From NCBI GenBank assembly GCA_001910725.1, contig MJGA01000042.1, positions 1 to 64,000 of the forward strand: 64,000 nucleotides of DNA, given 5' to 3'. The notes under the pieces are model-generated. The model was not told the origin of the DNA and searched no databases. It was given only the letters and a program-made list of their open reading frames with translations. The DNA comes from Phanerodontia chrysosporium. Taxonomy: Eukaryota; Basidiomycota; Agaricomycetes; Polyporales; Phanerochaetaceae. The position numbers were made by a program, and so were the translations under genes. Shown one piece after another: positions 42,716-53,703 of the stretch; positions within the stretch are counted from its first letter, which is position 1, and each line of letters opens with the position of its first letter.

Positions 42716-45700
42716 ATGTCCGACATGCCCAAGATCGAGCCTCTCAAAGGCGCGGAGAATTACTTCTCCTGGCAAATCCTCGTCCAAGACATCCTCACCG
42801 AACAAGACATCTTAGAATACGCCCTCGGAAAGAAAACACGCCCTGCAGACACAGCCCTCGTCCCTGCTTTCGAGAAGAACGATCGCAAGGCGCTTAGCGC
42901 CATCCGGCTCCAATGTTCCCCCGCGATTGTCACTCACATCGCAAGCGCGACTTCCTCCAAGGACGCGTGGGACACACTCAAGAACATCTACGCTACGCAA
43001 GGCACCCAGTCGAAGGTCACTGCGACGAGGAGGCTGCAGAGGTACAGGATCGAGGAAGGGGCAGACATGGAGGCAGAGATTAGAAAGATGGGTCAGTGGC
43101 GGGAGGAGATTATCTTGGCGGGCGGCACCGTCAATGACGAAGAGTACACTTTCAATATCTTGTCTGCGCTTCCCCCTTCGTGGGATGCCTTCGTCACCTC
43201 CATGCCCAGCACAGTCTCGTCCGCCGACGTCATTGGACGCATCATGACTGAGGAACAACGCCACAAAGAACGAGGGCAGGCGACCGCGACCGCTCTGGTC
43301 GCTAAGCGCGGCAAGGGACAGGGTCTGCGCAAGAAGAAGCCAAAATTCCGAACCGGCGTCTTCTGCCACGCGTGCAACAAGGAGGGGCACATCAAACCCG
43401 AGTGCCGCTCCACGAACCAGCAGTCCGGCGCTGCCGCCGGCAAGGGCAAATCATCCGCCCACGTGGTCGAACTCGACGACAAAGACGAGTCCTACGCGTT
43501 CGTCGCGCACCAGGACACGAAGGTCTACGCTGTTAAGAATAACAATGGGGAGATTTGGCTGGGAGATACCGCCTGCGAATCTCACATCGTGCGTGACCGT
43601 GATGCATTTATTTCTTACACCGAGACTCCAGGAAGCACCATCAGCGGTGCTGGCGCTTGTGCAGCGCTGGGGGTCGGCAACGTGCGTGTAACATTCGTTA
43701 CGGCGGCCGGCCCCGTTTCCGCAATTCTGAAGGACGCGCTGCACGCGCCCAGCATGGAATACAACCTGCTGTCCCTCGGGCGTATGACCGGTCACGGCCT
43801 GACTTTCGCAGGCAAGGGGGACGAGCTCCAGATCCTGGATGGCTCGCGCGTTATCGCTACCGGGCGCAAGGCAGGGAACAACCTATACTACATGGCTGTT
43901 CAGGGACGCCGCGCCGGTAATTCCCCCACCTCTCACGCACTCGCAGTCCGCACGTCTCGTACCTGGTACGAGTGGCATTGTGCTTTGGGGCACATTAACA
44001 AGGGACAGTTGCGCGAAATGCACCGTCTGAACCTTGTTGATGGAATGACGGTCGATGACACGTCGGACCCTGATTTTGATTGCGAGACTTGCATCCAGGC
44101 GAAGCATGCGCGCGCTCCATTCCCCGAGATCGCTACACCGCGGATCCATCAAATCAGAGATCTGGTTTTCTCCGACATCTGGGGCCCTGCGTCCATTGCC
44201 TCCCTCCAAGGCAACCTCTATATTCTCAGCTTCACAGACGCGGGCTCCAGGTACGTCATGATCTATTTCCTCCGCACACGCGACGCTGCTCTCGATCGCT
44301 TCAAACAGTATGAGAAATTACTCGAGACACAGCTCGGCAAACGCATCAAAACCGTCCATGTGGACAACGCCAAAGAATTCACGGAAGGACAATTCAAGTC
44401 TTACCTCGACGGGCGCGGAATCATTCTTCGGACCACCGCTCCGTATTCCCCCCCCAGAACGGCGTCGCCGAGCGGCTCAACCGCACACTCGCTGAACGCG
44501 CGCGCGCTATGCTACTAGCGCGCGACCTGCCGAAGTTCCTTTGGCAGGAGGCTTTCGCCTACGCGGTCTATCTCAAGAACCGCACGCCCACCCGTGTACT
44601 TCGCGGCACCACGCCCTACGAGCAGTTCTGGAACAAGAAACCGGACTTGCAAGACGCACAAGAGTTCGGCATTCCTTGCTGGGTCTTAGTACCCGCGGCG
44701 CGTCGCGCCGGGAAGCTCGACGCGAAGTCGGAGAAGTTTATCTTCACCGGCATCTCGGACAACAGCGCGGGATGGCGCTACTACATCCCAGGTATGCGCA
44801 CCATTCAGGTCTCGCGTGACGTCATTTTCCAGAGACAGAAGCCGTACACCGTCCCCCTCGTCGACGGTCCCCTCAGGCTTGAGGGGGAGAGTTCCATGGC
44901 ATCGACTTCGACTACGCCTACGCCTCCGCCATCCAAGCCCGAGGCTCCCGTCACGCAGAAAGCTTCCGCGAAGCCCACGACCAAGTCAGCACCCGCGCCG
45001 ACGCGCACGTCATCCCGATCGACCACTCGCGTCGATTACCGACAACTCCACGAGACAGGCAAGATCACTCCGAAGTTCGATCAGCCGCCGGGCGCCCAGG
45101 CACACCTGTGCTTTGCGGCATACGATCCCGACCACCCGACATCGATTCAAGAAGTCAAGAACAGGGACGATTGGGCAGAATGGCAGAAGGCCATGGACGC
45201 GGAGATGCGACAGCTGGAGGCCAGGGAGACCTTCAAGCTGGGGGAGCTGCCGGAGGGGAGGAAGGCTATTGGCTGCCGATGGGTTTTCGCCATCAAACGC
45301 GACGCGTCCGGCGCGATCAAGAAATACAAGGCACGTCTCGTTGCTCAGGGTTTCTCACAGATCCCCGGACAGGATTATTTCGCGACCTACGCGCCAGTCG
45401 TGCGCCTCGAGTCGTATCGCGCCTGCGCCGCCCTCGCCACCATCCTCGACCTCGACGACGACGATCTCGATTACGAGGGCGCCTACCTCAACGGGCCGCT
45501 GCAAGAGACGATCTACATGCGCCAGGCACCCGGCTATGACGACAACTCAGGACGCGTCTACATCATGCTCAAGGCGATCTACGGCCTCAAGCAGGCGGGC
45601 AGAGTCTGGAATGACCTGCTCAACCACGTCCTCACTTCTACTCTGGACTACACTCGCTCACAGGCTGACCCTTGCGTTTATTACAAACGCGCAGACACGC

Positions 45701-46665
45701 TCACGATGGCCCTCCTTCACGTCGACGACACGACGCTGTACGGGAAGCGCGCAGATCTCGACGCGCTCAAACGCGACATATCCCATCATTTCGCCATCAC
45801 GTCATCGGGCGGCCTCCGAAACTTCATCGGCCTGCAGATCGAACGCGACCGCACTGCGCGCACACTCAAGCTGCACCAAGCGCGATACATCAACGTCATC
45901 CTGGAATGTTTCGGCATGACCGACGCTAATCCGGTCTCGACCCCCCTCGACCCGAACGTCAAATTACTTCCACTCTCGGAAGACGAGGAACCCGCCGACG
46001 TTCCCTACGCCGCCGCGATCGGATCACTCATGTACGCCTCCGTCGGCACTCGTCCCGACATCGCTTTTGCCGTCCAGACGCTCTCGCAGTTCACCTCGCG
46101 TCCCTCGCTCACGCACTGGACCGCTGTCAAGCACGTCCTCCGGTACCTCAAGGGAACGCGCGACCTCGGCATCACTTTCTCCGCGGCCTCCGAGCCGACA
46201 CTGATCGGATACTCAGACGCCGACTGGGCTCAAGACTTCGACCGCCACTCGGTCTCGGGCTACGCTTTCAAGGTCGGCACCGGCACCGTCAGCTGGAGCT
46301 CGAAGAAGCAACCGACTGTCGCCCTCTCCACTATGGAAGCCGAATACATCGCCCTTTCCCACGCGGGCAAAGAGGCCATCTGGCTTCGTCGCCTACTCGA
46401 AGAGCTCGGCGTTACCTCGGACGCGCCCACACAGCTTTTCACGGACAATCAGTCCGCCATCGCTTTCGCCCACGACAATCAGTTCCACGCCCGGTCGAAG
46501 CACATCGACATCTGGCATCATTTTATTTGCGAACGCATCGACGCTGGCGACATCGAGGTCCGCCACTGCGCCTCTGAAGACAACTGCGCCGACATGCTCA
46601 CGAAAGCGCTCGCCAAGCCTACGCACACCCGGCAGCTTGCACTCGCGAGCATGACTGCTCGTTGA
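42716..46665 (+). pseudogene. copia Gag-Pol polyprotein with one 1-nt frameshift
   Basis: ATG 42716 to TGA 46663-46665. Frame 1 (42716-about 44450): Gag helical domain, CCHC knuckle FCHACNKEGHIKPEC near residue 217, protease DTAC near residue 284, HHCC finger (CETC), integrase core with the first two acidic residues (DIWGP, HVDNAKEF). The frame breaks at 44449-44456, where eight Cs stand where nine would continue the integrase motif (PQNGVAER). Frame 2 (to 46665): rest of integrase, reverse transcriptase with LHVDD, RNase H with SDADW and DNQSAIA. No other lesion is visible, so this is either a fresh inactivation or a sequence error. Confidence 0.9.
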
Positions 46666-46672
46666 GGGGGAG
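46664..46672 (+). other. polypurine tract of copia element
   Basis: GAGGGGGAG immediately before the 3' LTR, two bases after the stop codon of the polyprotein begins to overlap it; the expected plus-strand primer. Confidence 0.75.
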
Positions 46673-47012
46673 TGTTGTTATCTCCGAGGCGCCGGCGGGA
46701 TGATGCGCCGAAGGTGCACGTGCACTTGGGCGGATGCCCCAAGATGGCAGGTATCGGGACTCGGTAATTACGCCCTCCGGGGCACGGCCATTGGCTCGAG
46801 TAGCACATTTCATTCTGGCTCACAAATGTTCGATATTCCCTTAATAATCCTTTCTTGTTTTAGTTATCTGCCTTTTTCTCTTTGGTTTCAGAAACCGGTA
46901 TACTCTCTTTAGTAGTGCTCGGGTACTATTATTTACAGTATAAGTACATGTCGAAAATAGCTAGAAAATTATCAGTCGTTTTCCCCCTTCACTCCTGCGT
47001 GAAACTACAACA
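46673..47012 (+). repeat. 3' LTR of copia element (340 bp)
   Basis: Matches 42224-42563 except C to T changes at 46715, 46721 and 46869, each at a CpG of the 5' LTR. Confidence 0.95.
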
Positions 47013-47295
47013 TCACGCCACAGCCACCAATCTGTACGCTGCCGGCTGCATGTACCTCAGGGTCGTTGAAGTGTGAACTTGTCCTGCAGGAGAAGGCGAG
47101 TAGATAGAATGATCCATTGAATCATCGTCACGACCAAGTAGCCCTACACCGCTCCACCTGTATCCGAAAGACATGCTCCTTCGTAGGCACCTCCGTTCGG
47201 TAATTCCCCTTGTCAAAGGACAATGAGGGTCAGATCGAATTATTCATATTTTGCAGAACGATGTAATGCGCATACCATATGAGAATTGCTTCATG

Positions 47296-47445
47296 TCAAC
47301 CAATGATGATTGTAATAGGCGGAAACTTGTCGGGCTCGGGGGTAGGGAGTGGAACTCGAACGACGCCTGTGGGAGGGGTAGGGATCGCAAGGGCGACCTG
47401 AGCGGCGCAGAAGACGGCAACGCAGGCACAGGTAATGAGCTTCAT
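47296..47445 (-). CDS. MKLI-family small secreted peptide, duplicate, 49 aa
   Basis: ATG 47445 to stop 47296-47298. It differs from 3409-3558 by a single Val to Ile near the end (PPITIIIG) over 49 residues, although the surrounding duplicated DNA has diverged more, which hints at constraint. Same signal peptide, same TATA box at 47508-47503, same Pro-rich mature part. It is an apparently functional copy trapped between two retrotransposons. Confidence 0.65.
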   Translation of the reverse strand: MKLITCACVAVFCAAQVALAIPTPPTGVVRVPLPTPEPDKFPPITIIIG

Positions 47446-47502
47446 CTTGAGCTTGGCTTGTGTGTTTCTGTGTCTGGCGTTCCTCGAGCCTCGTCGCTGT
47501 GC

Positions 47503-47508
47503 TTTATA
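47503..47508 (-). promoter_or_regulatory. TATA box of the MKLI peptide gene, copy 2
   Basis: TATAAA on the minus strand, 63 nt before ATG 47445, identical in position to copy 1. Confidence 0.6.
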
Positions 47509-47857
47509 GGCGGCGACTCTTGCACGGCGCCTTTCAGGATGTCGACTCTGTTCACCCATCGTCCGCCCTGGCCGATGAGGCACCCGTTGAGATAGCACCT
47601 ACATGTGGTACTGTTACTGCGTGAGGCAATTGTGCTTGGAAAGAGGTGGAAGACGACGTACTCGACGCGGTAGTGCTCCCACAGCGAGTCGTCAAGACGT
47701 GACACCGGCCCAACAGTCCTGCACCATATCCGTCAGCGCAGCAGTGGCGCAACTCCGCCAGAGCGGTCCAGAGCGAGTGCACTGCCCGCAAAAGGACGCT
47801 TAAGGACGACAACAAGGCGTTCAGGTGCTCGTGACAGCTCTGTGGCGTTCCTGGCTC

Positions 47858-48058
47858 TCATGGACTGTCAACGGGGTTCCCGCGGCGATAGGCGCAGAGT
47901 ACGGGTGGTACCTGCACACAACCAGTATGGGGTCGTGGTTCGCAGCAAAGGTTTGCAAATGCGAGACCTGGAGGAGCCTCGACTTGGGAAACGAGCAAGC
48001 TATCGACGCAGGGGTGAGTGCGGTGAGAATTGCAACTGCTGCAGCACTCACGTTTCAT
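47858..48058 (-). CDS. possible Cys-rich 66-aa protein, duplicate
   Basis: Counterpart of 2798-2998, same length and cysteine positions, three amino-acid changes. The same doubts apply: no signal peptide and no sign of purifying selection. Confidence 0.2.
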   Translation of the reverse strand: MKRECCSSCNSHRTHPCVDSLLVSQVEAPPGLAFANLCCEPRPHTGCVQVPPVLCAYRRGNPVDSP

Positions 48059-48578
48059 TGATATATGAACGGAGGGCTCGAAAGCAAGGACATAACTTTC
48101 AATGAGGTGAGGTTGCGTCTTCGAGCCTCAGGGAGTGACGGAGCTCTGTGGTGTAGCACCAACGAATTTGAACGCTTGCAGAGTGCCCGGAGAGCAACAT
48201 GTCATCCGATTCCTGATCGCTCCCTGGTAAGGGACGGTGATATTCAACGTTCATGGCATTTGGAGCATATCCTATGGGTAGTGGGTGGTGAGCGGAGGTG
48301 CTGGCGCGAAAGGCCTTGCTGTCGTGTGCCGCGAGCCAGCTGTGGCTCGGAAAGAAGGCCTAAGCGCCAATAACCCTACTTGCTTAAACGGGAGCCTCCG
48401 GCAAGATCCGAGCGACGCGAGCATGCGTGCAGTCGCGTCGCAGCAGACATCGCCTCCTGCATCATCCCCTCGATGGCGGAAAATCAGGCCTCAGCATAAA
48501 AGGTGTGCTGCTTGGGCATAGAGATCTTCTGGTTCGTCTCGTTGAGCGTTTCGTCATGTGTAGCATGGTCGCTGAACT

Positions 48579-48905
48579 GATGACATAAGTGCCTTCCAAC
48601 TCTGCAGACGAAGGATTCGATGCGGGGATGCCCTGCGGAAAGTCTTGCCACCGTCAGACTCTGCCTCATCACGGGGCAGATCTCCCAGCGTTTTAGTTTG
48701 TCATGGAAGTTTCTTGCGATTCAAATTGCTAGCCCTCGTCCTTGACTTCGAGTCGGCGTCGAGCACTGCGATGCTCGCAAACGATCACTCCGGTCAGGGT
48801 GTATGGTGCGCCTAGGACCTCATATGAAAGTGTCAGGACACCATCAAGCAAGGCCCCAGGCGCGCGGTGAGTACTCCAACACGATGTTCCGTCGACATCT
48901 ATACT
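48579..48905. other. intergenic beside gypsy copy B
   Basis: 327 bp outside the duplicated segment; nothing recognised. Its last five bases are the GCCTC target duplication of gypsy copy B. Confidence 0.4.
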
Positions 48906-48910
48906 GCCTC

Positions 48911-49510
48911 TATCACAAAAATGCGCTGCCCTAGCGCCTATACACCAAACCAACCAGCAATACTCACTGGCAAAGGTTTACTTGGACTACAAAGGGTGTA
49001 GCCAAGCTTGAAGACGAGGTATAGAGACTAGAGAGGTGAGATGCGATGAGATTGAAGCTGGGGAGGCACCCCCACCCCTCAGGGTTTATATACATGTGCA
49101 CCAGGTCCCCAGGGACCGGTGTTCAGGGTCCTAGCTATCTAATACCTACTACGCTATTGGCTAGTGCCCTAAAGGCATTCCTACATTCTCCTACACGTTC
49201 CTAAATGTTCCTACGATGTCCCAGAAACCTCCAGAACGTTCCAGCACTGTCCGGACCTGTCCAGAGACCTCCAGGGCTTTCTAGTCCATTCCGGAGTGTC
49301 TCGGCGCTTCCAGACCCTTGCCTGCTTCTAGACCTTCGACCATGTGACCCTGGGATACCGCACGTGTGCGCATCACGTGACCGCCGTATCACGTGACCAG
49401 CCCCGAGCCTAGGGCTGTCACTCCAGCGCTTCTGCATGTCACAGTTCGGAGTAATCGCTTCTGTCACCTGCTGCCCCTAACCCTAAGGGTTAAGACGAAA
49501 AACTGTGACA
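48911..49510 (-). repeat. 3' LTR of gypsy copy B (600 bp)
   Basis: Same termini as in copy A (TGTCACAG...TGTGATA on the minus strand); by eye identical to 56411-57010. Confidence 0.95.
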
Positions 49511-49545
49511 TTACCCCCAATTCTAGCTGAACCTCCTGGTGAAGC

Positions 49546-52500
49546 CTAAATACCAGTGGAGCCAAAACCATCGCTGCTGCGAATGGTTGAGTCGAGGCGA
49601 GAAACCGGAGTTGGTTCGGCGTAGGAGATTCTTTCGAGCACGAGTTGAGCGACACGATCACCCTTGTGGAAAGTAAAGGTGTCGGGCGAGTTGTTGATGA
49701 GTAGAATTTTGAGCTCCCCTCGATAATCTCGGTCAATAACGCCTGCTCCTATGTCGATGCCTCTGAGGCTGAGGCCACTCCGTGGTGCGACTCGAGCGTA
49801 GGTACCTGGTGGAGTACACATTCGAAGGCCAGTTGACGCTAGCTTGCGATCATGGGGCTTGAGCGTAAGGTCTTCCATGATAAAAAGATCCAACCCTGCG
49901 CTTTCTGGCGAGCCACGTGAGGGGAGTTTTGCGTCCTTGTTCATGAGCTCGACCTCGAACTGGTCGTCTGCTCCCCAAGATTGGAGTAGCGCGAGTTCGC
50001 GCACGAAAAACTCATCCTCCTCGTCGTGGTGGCGTTGCAGAAGGGAAATTGCCTTCGGCGCATCTGGGTATTTCCTGTGGAATTGTTTGACCTTCGCCAT
50101 AGCGTGCTTGAGATTGGGCAAGTATTCCCATGTGTCGCTATGCTCATCGTAGCCTCTCCACCGTACTCGGTACATAACACGGCCTTTAGAGTCTGGCTGT
50201 GCATCTACGATCTGCTCGACCTCGTACTCCTCGTCATCACCCACACGAATGGGTGGTAGGGGTTTGCGCGTGCGATTGGCAACCTCATCCTCGATGTGCT
50301 TCGTGAGCTTGCTTGCGTGGAAGACCGGGTGAATCTTCACATGGGCTGGTAACTTCAGCTTGAAGGTGACCGGTCCCAGCTGCTCTACGATCTCGTAAGG
50401 GCCTACTCGCTTTGGTGCCAGTTTCTTGGAGGGAACCCGAAGGTTCAGATCCTTTGCGTCAAGCCAAACACGGTCTCCGACCTTGAACAAGGGTTCTGAT
50501 TTACCCTGGTCGTAGTACCACTTCATTCGCTCTGCAGCCAGCACGAGCGCGGCTTTCGCCTGATCTTGGGCCTCCTGTCTAAGCTTCGTCCAGTCGTCCA
50601 GTTCTGACAACCTTGTAACACGGTCCTGCTCTGGGAACATGCGTGGATGACGGCCATATTCGACGAAGAATGGCGAGTTCTTGGTGCTTTCATGCGCCTG
50701 GTTATTGTACGCAAACTCGGCAGAGGGCAAAAGGTACGCCCAGTCGTCCTGCCTGAAGCTTGTGTAGCAGCGCAGATACTGCTCCAATGACTGATTAACT
50801 CGCTCAGTCTGACCGTCTGCCTGAGGGTGAAACGCTGTAGTCATTGCTGACTTGATCCCCAGGAGTCTGCACCATTCCTGGAAGAGTTTTGCGGCGAACT
50901 GCGTTCCTCTATCCGAAATGATCTGTCTGGGTAGGCCGTGCAAAGGCCAAACACGCTCATAGAGCAAATTTCCCAGATCCTTGGCTGAAAACTCCTTGGT
51001 GATGGGGAGGAAATGTGCTCGCTTGGTTAAGCGGCAAACGACTACGAAGATAGCGTTGTAACCGTCCGACTCAGGCAAGTCCGTGATCATATCGCATGAG
51101 ATTATCTCCCAGGGTTCCGACGGAACCTCGTTCGGTTGTAGCAGGCCAGCAGGCTTCTGGTTGACGTTTTTATGCGACTGGCAGACTTCGCAGCCTGCGA
51201 CGTACTTCTTGACGTAAACCGACATTCCTGGCCACCAGTAGTTGCGCGACAGCAACTCCAACGTCTTCCATCGTCCAGGGTGTCCAGCCCCAGGGAAGTC
51301 GTGGTGTAACTTGAGTAGATCCGCCCTAATCTTGTCGTCCTTGGGCACATACACCTTGCCTCGGTGCAGTAGTAGCCCGTCCTCGAGGTGCCATTCCGCT
51401 AAGTCCTTCCCGAACTCTCTTGGTCCTTTCAACATCAGGTCTTTGTACGACTTGGTGACTTCGTCGTCCAGCAGGGCTTTTCTGATCCTTTCTAGCAGTT
51501 TGCTATCGTCCACTATCGATGAATGGGTTGGTTGCATGGCTCGAATCGCGAAATATTCTGGCTTCAAAAGGACTTTTTCACGATTGTCGCAATCCACCCC
51601 CAATTCATGATCTGGCCTCCTGGACATTGGATCAGCCCGCTTCATCGTCTTTCCAGGCTTGTGCTCCAACTTGAAGTGGAAACGTGTGAGGAAAAGACTC
51701 CAACGTGCTTGGCGTCGCGTCAAGTCTTGCGCCTTGCGGAAATAGGTCAAATTCTGGTGATCTGACCATATGTCGAATGGTAGAGGGTGTCCCTCCAAGT
51801 GGTGGCGCCATTCCTTCAATGCGCGGATGATGGCTAGCATCTCCTTGTCGTATATCTCGTAGTTGCGCTCATGTACGCCTAGCGCCTTGGAGTAAAACGC
51901 GACAGGGTGCCAAAGGCCATCCTCGCCCAGTTGCTCAAGTACAGCCCCCGTAGCAAAGTCTGACGAATCGCATTCGAGCCTAAAAGGGTGCTCGTCGTCT
52001 GGAATCTTGAGAATAGGCGCAGTAGTGAACGCTCTTTTGAGTGTATCGAAGGCATCCTGCTGCTCAGGCCCCCATTCCCACTCTTTGCCTTTGCGGGTAA
52101 GCTCTGACAATGGGCGAACAATCTTGCCAAAGTCTCGAATAAACCGTCGGTAGAAGTTAGCAAAACCCAGGAAAGCCTGGACATCTTTGACCCTTTTGGG
52201 TATGGGCCAAGATAAAACGCCATCTACCTTCGATGGATCCATCTGAACCGACCCCTTGCTGATGATCATTCCGAGGTATTCAATGCTATCCGTCTCGAAG
52301 AAGCATTTTTCTGGCTTAGCAAACAGGTCGTTGTCGCGTAGCCGCTGCAATACCTCGCGAACTAATCGCCGATGGTGGTCCAAGTCATTCGTGAAGATGA
52401 GAATGTCGTCTAGGTAGACCATGACATGCCCTTCTCGAATCAGATCGTCGAGAATATGGTTCATCATGCGCTGAAAGGTTGCTGGTGCATTGCTGAGGCC

Positions 52501-53703
52501 GAAGAACATCACTGTAGGTTCGTATAAACCGAAAGGTGTGATGAAGGCCAGCTTCCACTCGTCTCCTTCCTTGATTCTGACGTTGTTATACCCCCATCTA
52601 AGGTCAATCTTGGTGTATATACTAGCCTTAGATAGTCGATCTATAAGGTCTGAGATCTTGGGTATAGGGAAGCGGTCTTTCTTAACGACTTCGTTCAGCT
52701 TTCTGTAGTCCTGCACCAAGCGCAATGAACCGTCCTTCTTCTTCACGAAAAAGACTGGTGCTGCCAGCGGGGATTTACTTGGTCTGATGTATCCCTTGGC
52801 GAGATTCTCCTGAATCCACTCGTCCAGAGAATTCCTCTCTTCTGGCGACAGCGAGTAATTACGAGCTGGTCGAGGTAGGGTAGCTCCGTCGATAAACTCG
52901 ACAGCGTGGTCGTAAGGCTTTCGTACGGGTAACCGTTCGCTTGCACGCTTCGAAAACACGTCCCCATAGTCTTGATACTGTGCAGGGACAAGCTGCTCCC
53001 AGCCCTCGATTCCCTCCAGCGAACGAATACTGCACATCGCTGCGATCTTCCGGCAAGTTAATGCCAAAACGCGGCCATCTGGGGTGGAAGGGTCGACCCA
53101 CTGGAGCCAAGGCTCCTCTTCTTCCTCCTCGAAGTCCTCGTCCATAGGTTCTTCGAGCTCTGCTTGTGCTACTTGAGCCTTGTGGCTGGTAAAGCGACAA
53201 GAATCTGGGCATCTGGAGTACTTCCACTCGCCCTTATCCCAATCTATCTCAGGATTATGCTTCTTCAGGTAGCTAAAGCCGAGGAACATGTCCTTTCCAC
53301 CCAGATCTGTAATGAGGCATGCTTGTCTGGAGATATGGTCCCCTACGGCTACGTCGAGCCAAGCATACTCCTCAATACTGCCACACTTGTTCCTGGAGCC
53401 ATCCGCGTTGTAAACGCGTATCTCCCTGGCCAGCTGGTTCGTCTTCAGCTTATGCTTCTTGACGAAGCGATGGCTAATGAACACAGCATAGGCCCCTGAA
53501 TCAACCAGCGCGGTAGTCTGCACTCTGATTTCCTTACCCTGACTCAAAGTTACTGGAACGATAAAGCTCGATTTAGAGGGCAAACTAGAGACTTTTCTCG
53601 ATTCCAAAACTGATCTAATACATTCTACTGAGTCGGGAGGGTAAAGGAAATCTAAAAACGGACCAGATGTCGCAGACTCTACATTGGTCCCTGCAGAAAA
53701 TCC
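49546..53703 (-). CDS. pol: intact Pol with C-terminal chromodomain and dUTPase
   Basis: Open from 53703 (25-nt overlap with gag, -1 frame, no ATG) to 49546; 1353 residues counted from the codon at 53607. Domains in that numbering: aspartic protease with DSGA at 36-39; reverse transcriptase with YLDD at 398-401; RNase H about 530-650; integrase HHCC finger about 765-815, core acidic residues near 840, 900 and 937; GPY module; chromodomain about 1126-1180 (YRVRWRGY, DTWEYLPN); dUTPase about 1215-1353 with all five motifs (AGLDLF, PRSGLS, GVIDRDYRGE, GDRVAQLV, DGFGSTG). The chromodomain should steer insertion to heterochromatin marks. The dUTPase would keep dUTP out of the cDNA. The frame relation implies -1 frameshifting, but no standard slippery heptamer is seen in the overlap. 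Confidence 0.92.
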   Translation of the reverse strand, partial: GFSAGTNVESATSGPFLDFLYPPDSVECIRSVLESRKVSSLPSKSSFIVPVTLSQGKEIRVQTTALVDSGAYAVFISHRFVKKHKLKTNQLAREIRVYNADGSRNKCGSIEEYAWLDVAVGDHISRQACLITDLGGKDMFLGFSYLKKHNPEIDWDKGEWKYSRCPDSCRFTSHKAQVAQAELEEPMDEDFEEEEEEPWLQWVDPSTPDGRVLALTCRKIAAMCSIRSLEGIEGWEQLVPAQYQDYGDVFSKRASERLPVRKPYDHAVEFIDGATLPRPARNYSLSPEERNSLDEWIQENLAKGYIRPSKSPLAAPVFFVKKKDGSLRLVQDYRKLNEVVKKDRFPIPKISDLIDRLSKASIYTKIDLRWGYNNVRIKEGDEWKLAFITPFGLYEPTVMFFGLSNAPATFQRMMNHILDDLIREGHVMVYLDDILIFTNDLDHHRRLVREVLQRLRDNDLFAKPEKCFFETDSIEYLGMIISKGSVQMDPSKVDGVLSWPIPKRVKDVQAFLGFANFYRRFIRDFGKIVRPLSELTRKGKEWEWGPEQQDAFDTLKRAFTTAPILKIPDDEHPFRLECDSSDFATGAVLEQLGEDGLWHPVAFYSKALGVHERNYEIYDKEMLAIIRALKEWRHHLEGHPLPFDIWSDHQNLTYFRKAQDLTRRQARWSLFLTRFHFKLEHKPGKTMKRADPMSRRPDHELGVDCDNREKVLLKPEYFAIRAMQPTHSSIVDDSKLLERIRKALLDDEVTKSYKDLMLKGPREFGKDLAEWHLEDGLLLHRGKVYVPKDDKIRADLLKLHHDFPGAGHPGRWKTLELLSRNYWWPGMSVYVKKYVAGCEVCQSHKNVNQKPAGLLQPNEVPSEPWEIISCDMITDLPESDGYNAIFVVVCRLTKRAHFLPITKEFSAKDLGNLLYERVWPLHGLPRQIISDRGTQFAAKLFQEWCRLLGIKSAMTTAFHPQADGQTERVNQSLEQYLRCYTSFRQDDWAYLLPSAEFAYNNQAHESTKNSPFFVEYGRHPRMFPEQDRVTRLSELDDWTKLRQEAQDQAKAALVLAAERMKWYYDQGKSEPLFKVGDRVWLDAKDLNLRVPSKKLAPKRVGPYEIVEQLGPVTFKLKLPAHVKIHPVFHASKLTKHIEDEVANRTRKPLPPIRVGDDEEYEVEQIVDAQPDSKGRVMYRVRWRGYDEHSDTWEYLPNLKHAMAKVKQFHRKYPDAPKAISLLQRHHDEEDEFFVRELALLQSWGADDQFEVELMNKDAKLPSRGSPESAGLDLFIMEDLTLKPHDRKLASTGLRMCTPPGTYARVAPRSGLSLRGIDIGAGVIDRDYRGELKILLINNSPDTFTFHKGDRVAQLVLERISYAEPTPVSRLDSTIRSSDGFGSTGI

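Larger units (their letters stand above)
42219..47017 (+). mobile_element. Ty1/copia LTR retrotransposon (element 42224-47012 plus 5-bp TSDs)
   Basis: 4789 bp, with 340-bp LTRs beginning TGTTGTTATC and ending ACTACAACA, and a perfect TCACG target duplication (42219-42223, 47013-47017). Domain order protease, integrase, reverse transcriptase, RNase H is diagnostic of Ty1/copia. The two LTRs differ at three sites only (99.1 percent). The coding region has one 1-nt deletion. Confidence 0.95.
47050..48578 (-). repeat. segmental duplication copy 2 (inverted partner of 2283-3810)
   Basis: Reverse complement of 2283-3810 with a near-identical core at about 48280-48530 and lower identity elsewhere. 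It sits between the copia element (ends 47012) and gypsy copy B (starts 48911), so its surroundings are entirely transposon-derived. Confidence 0.8.
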
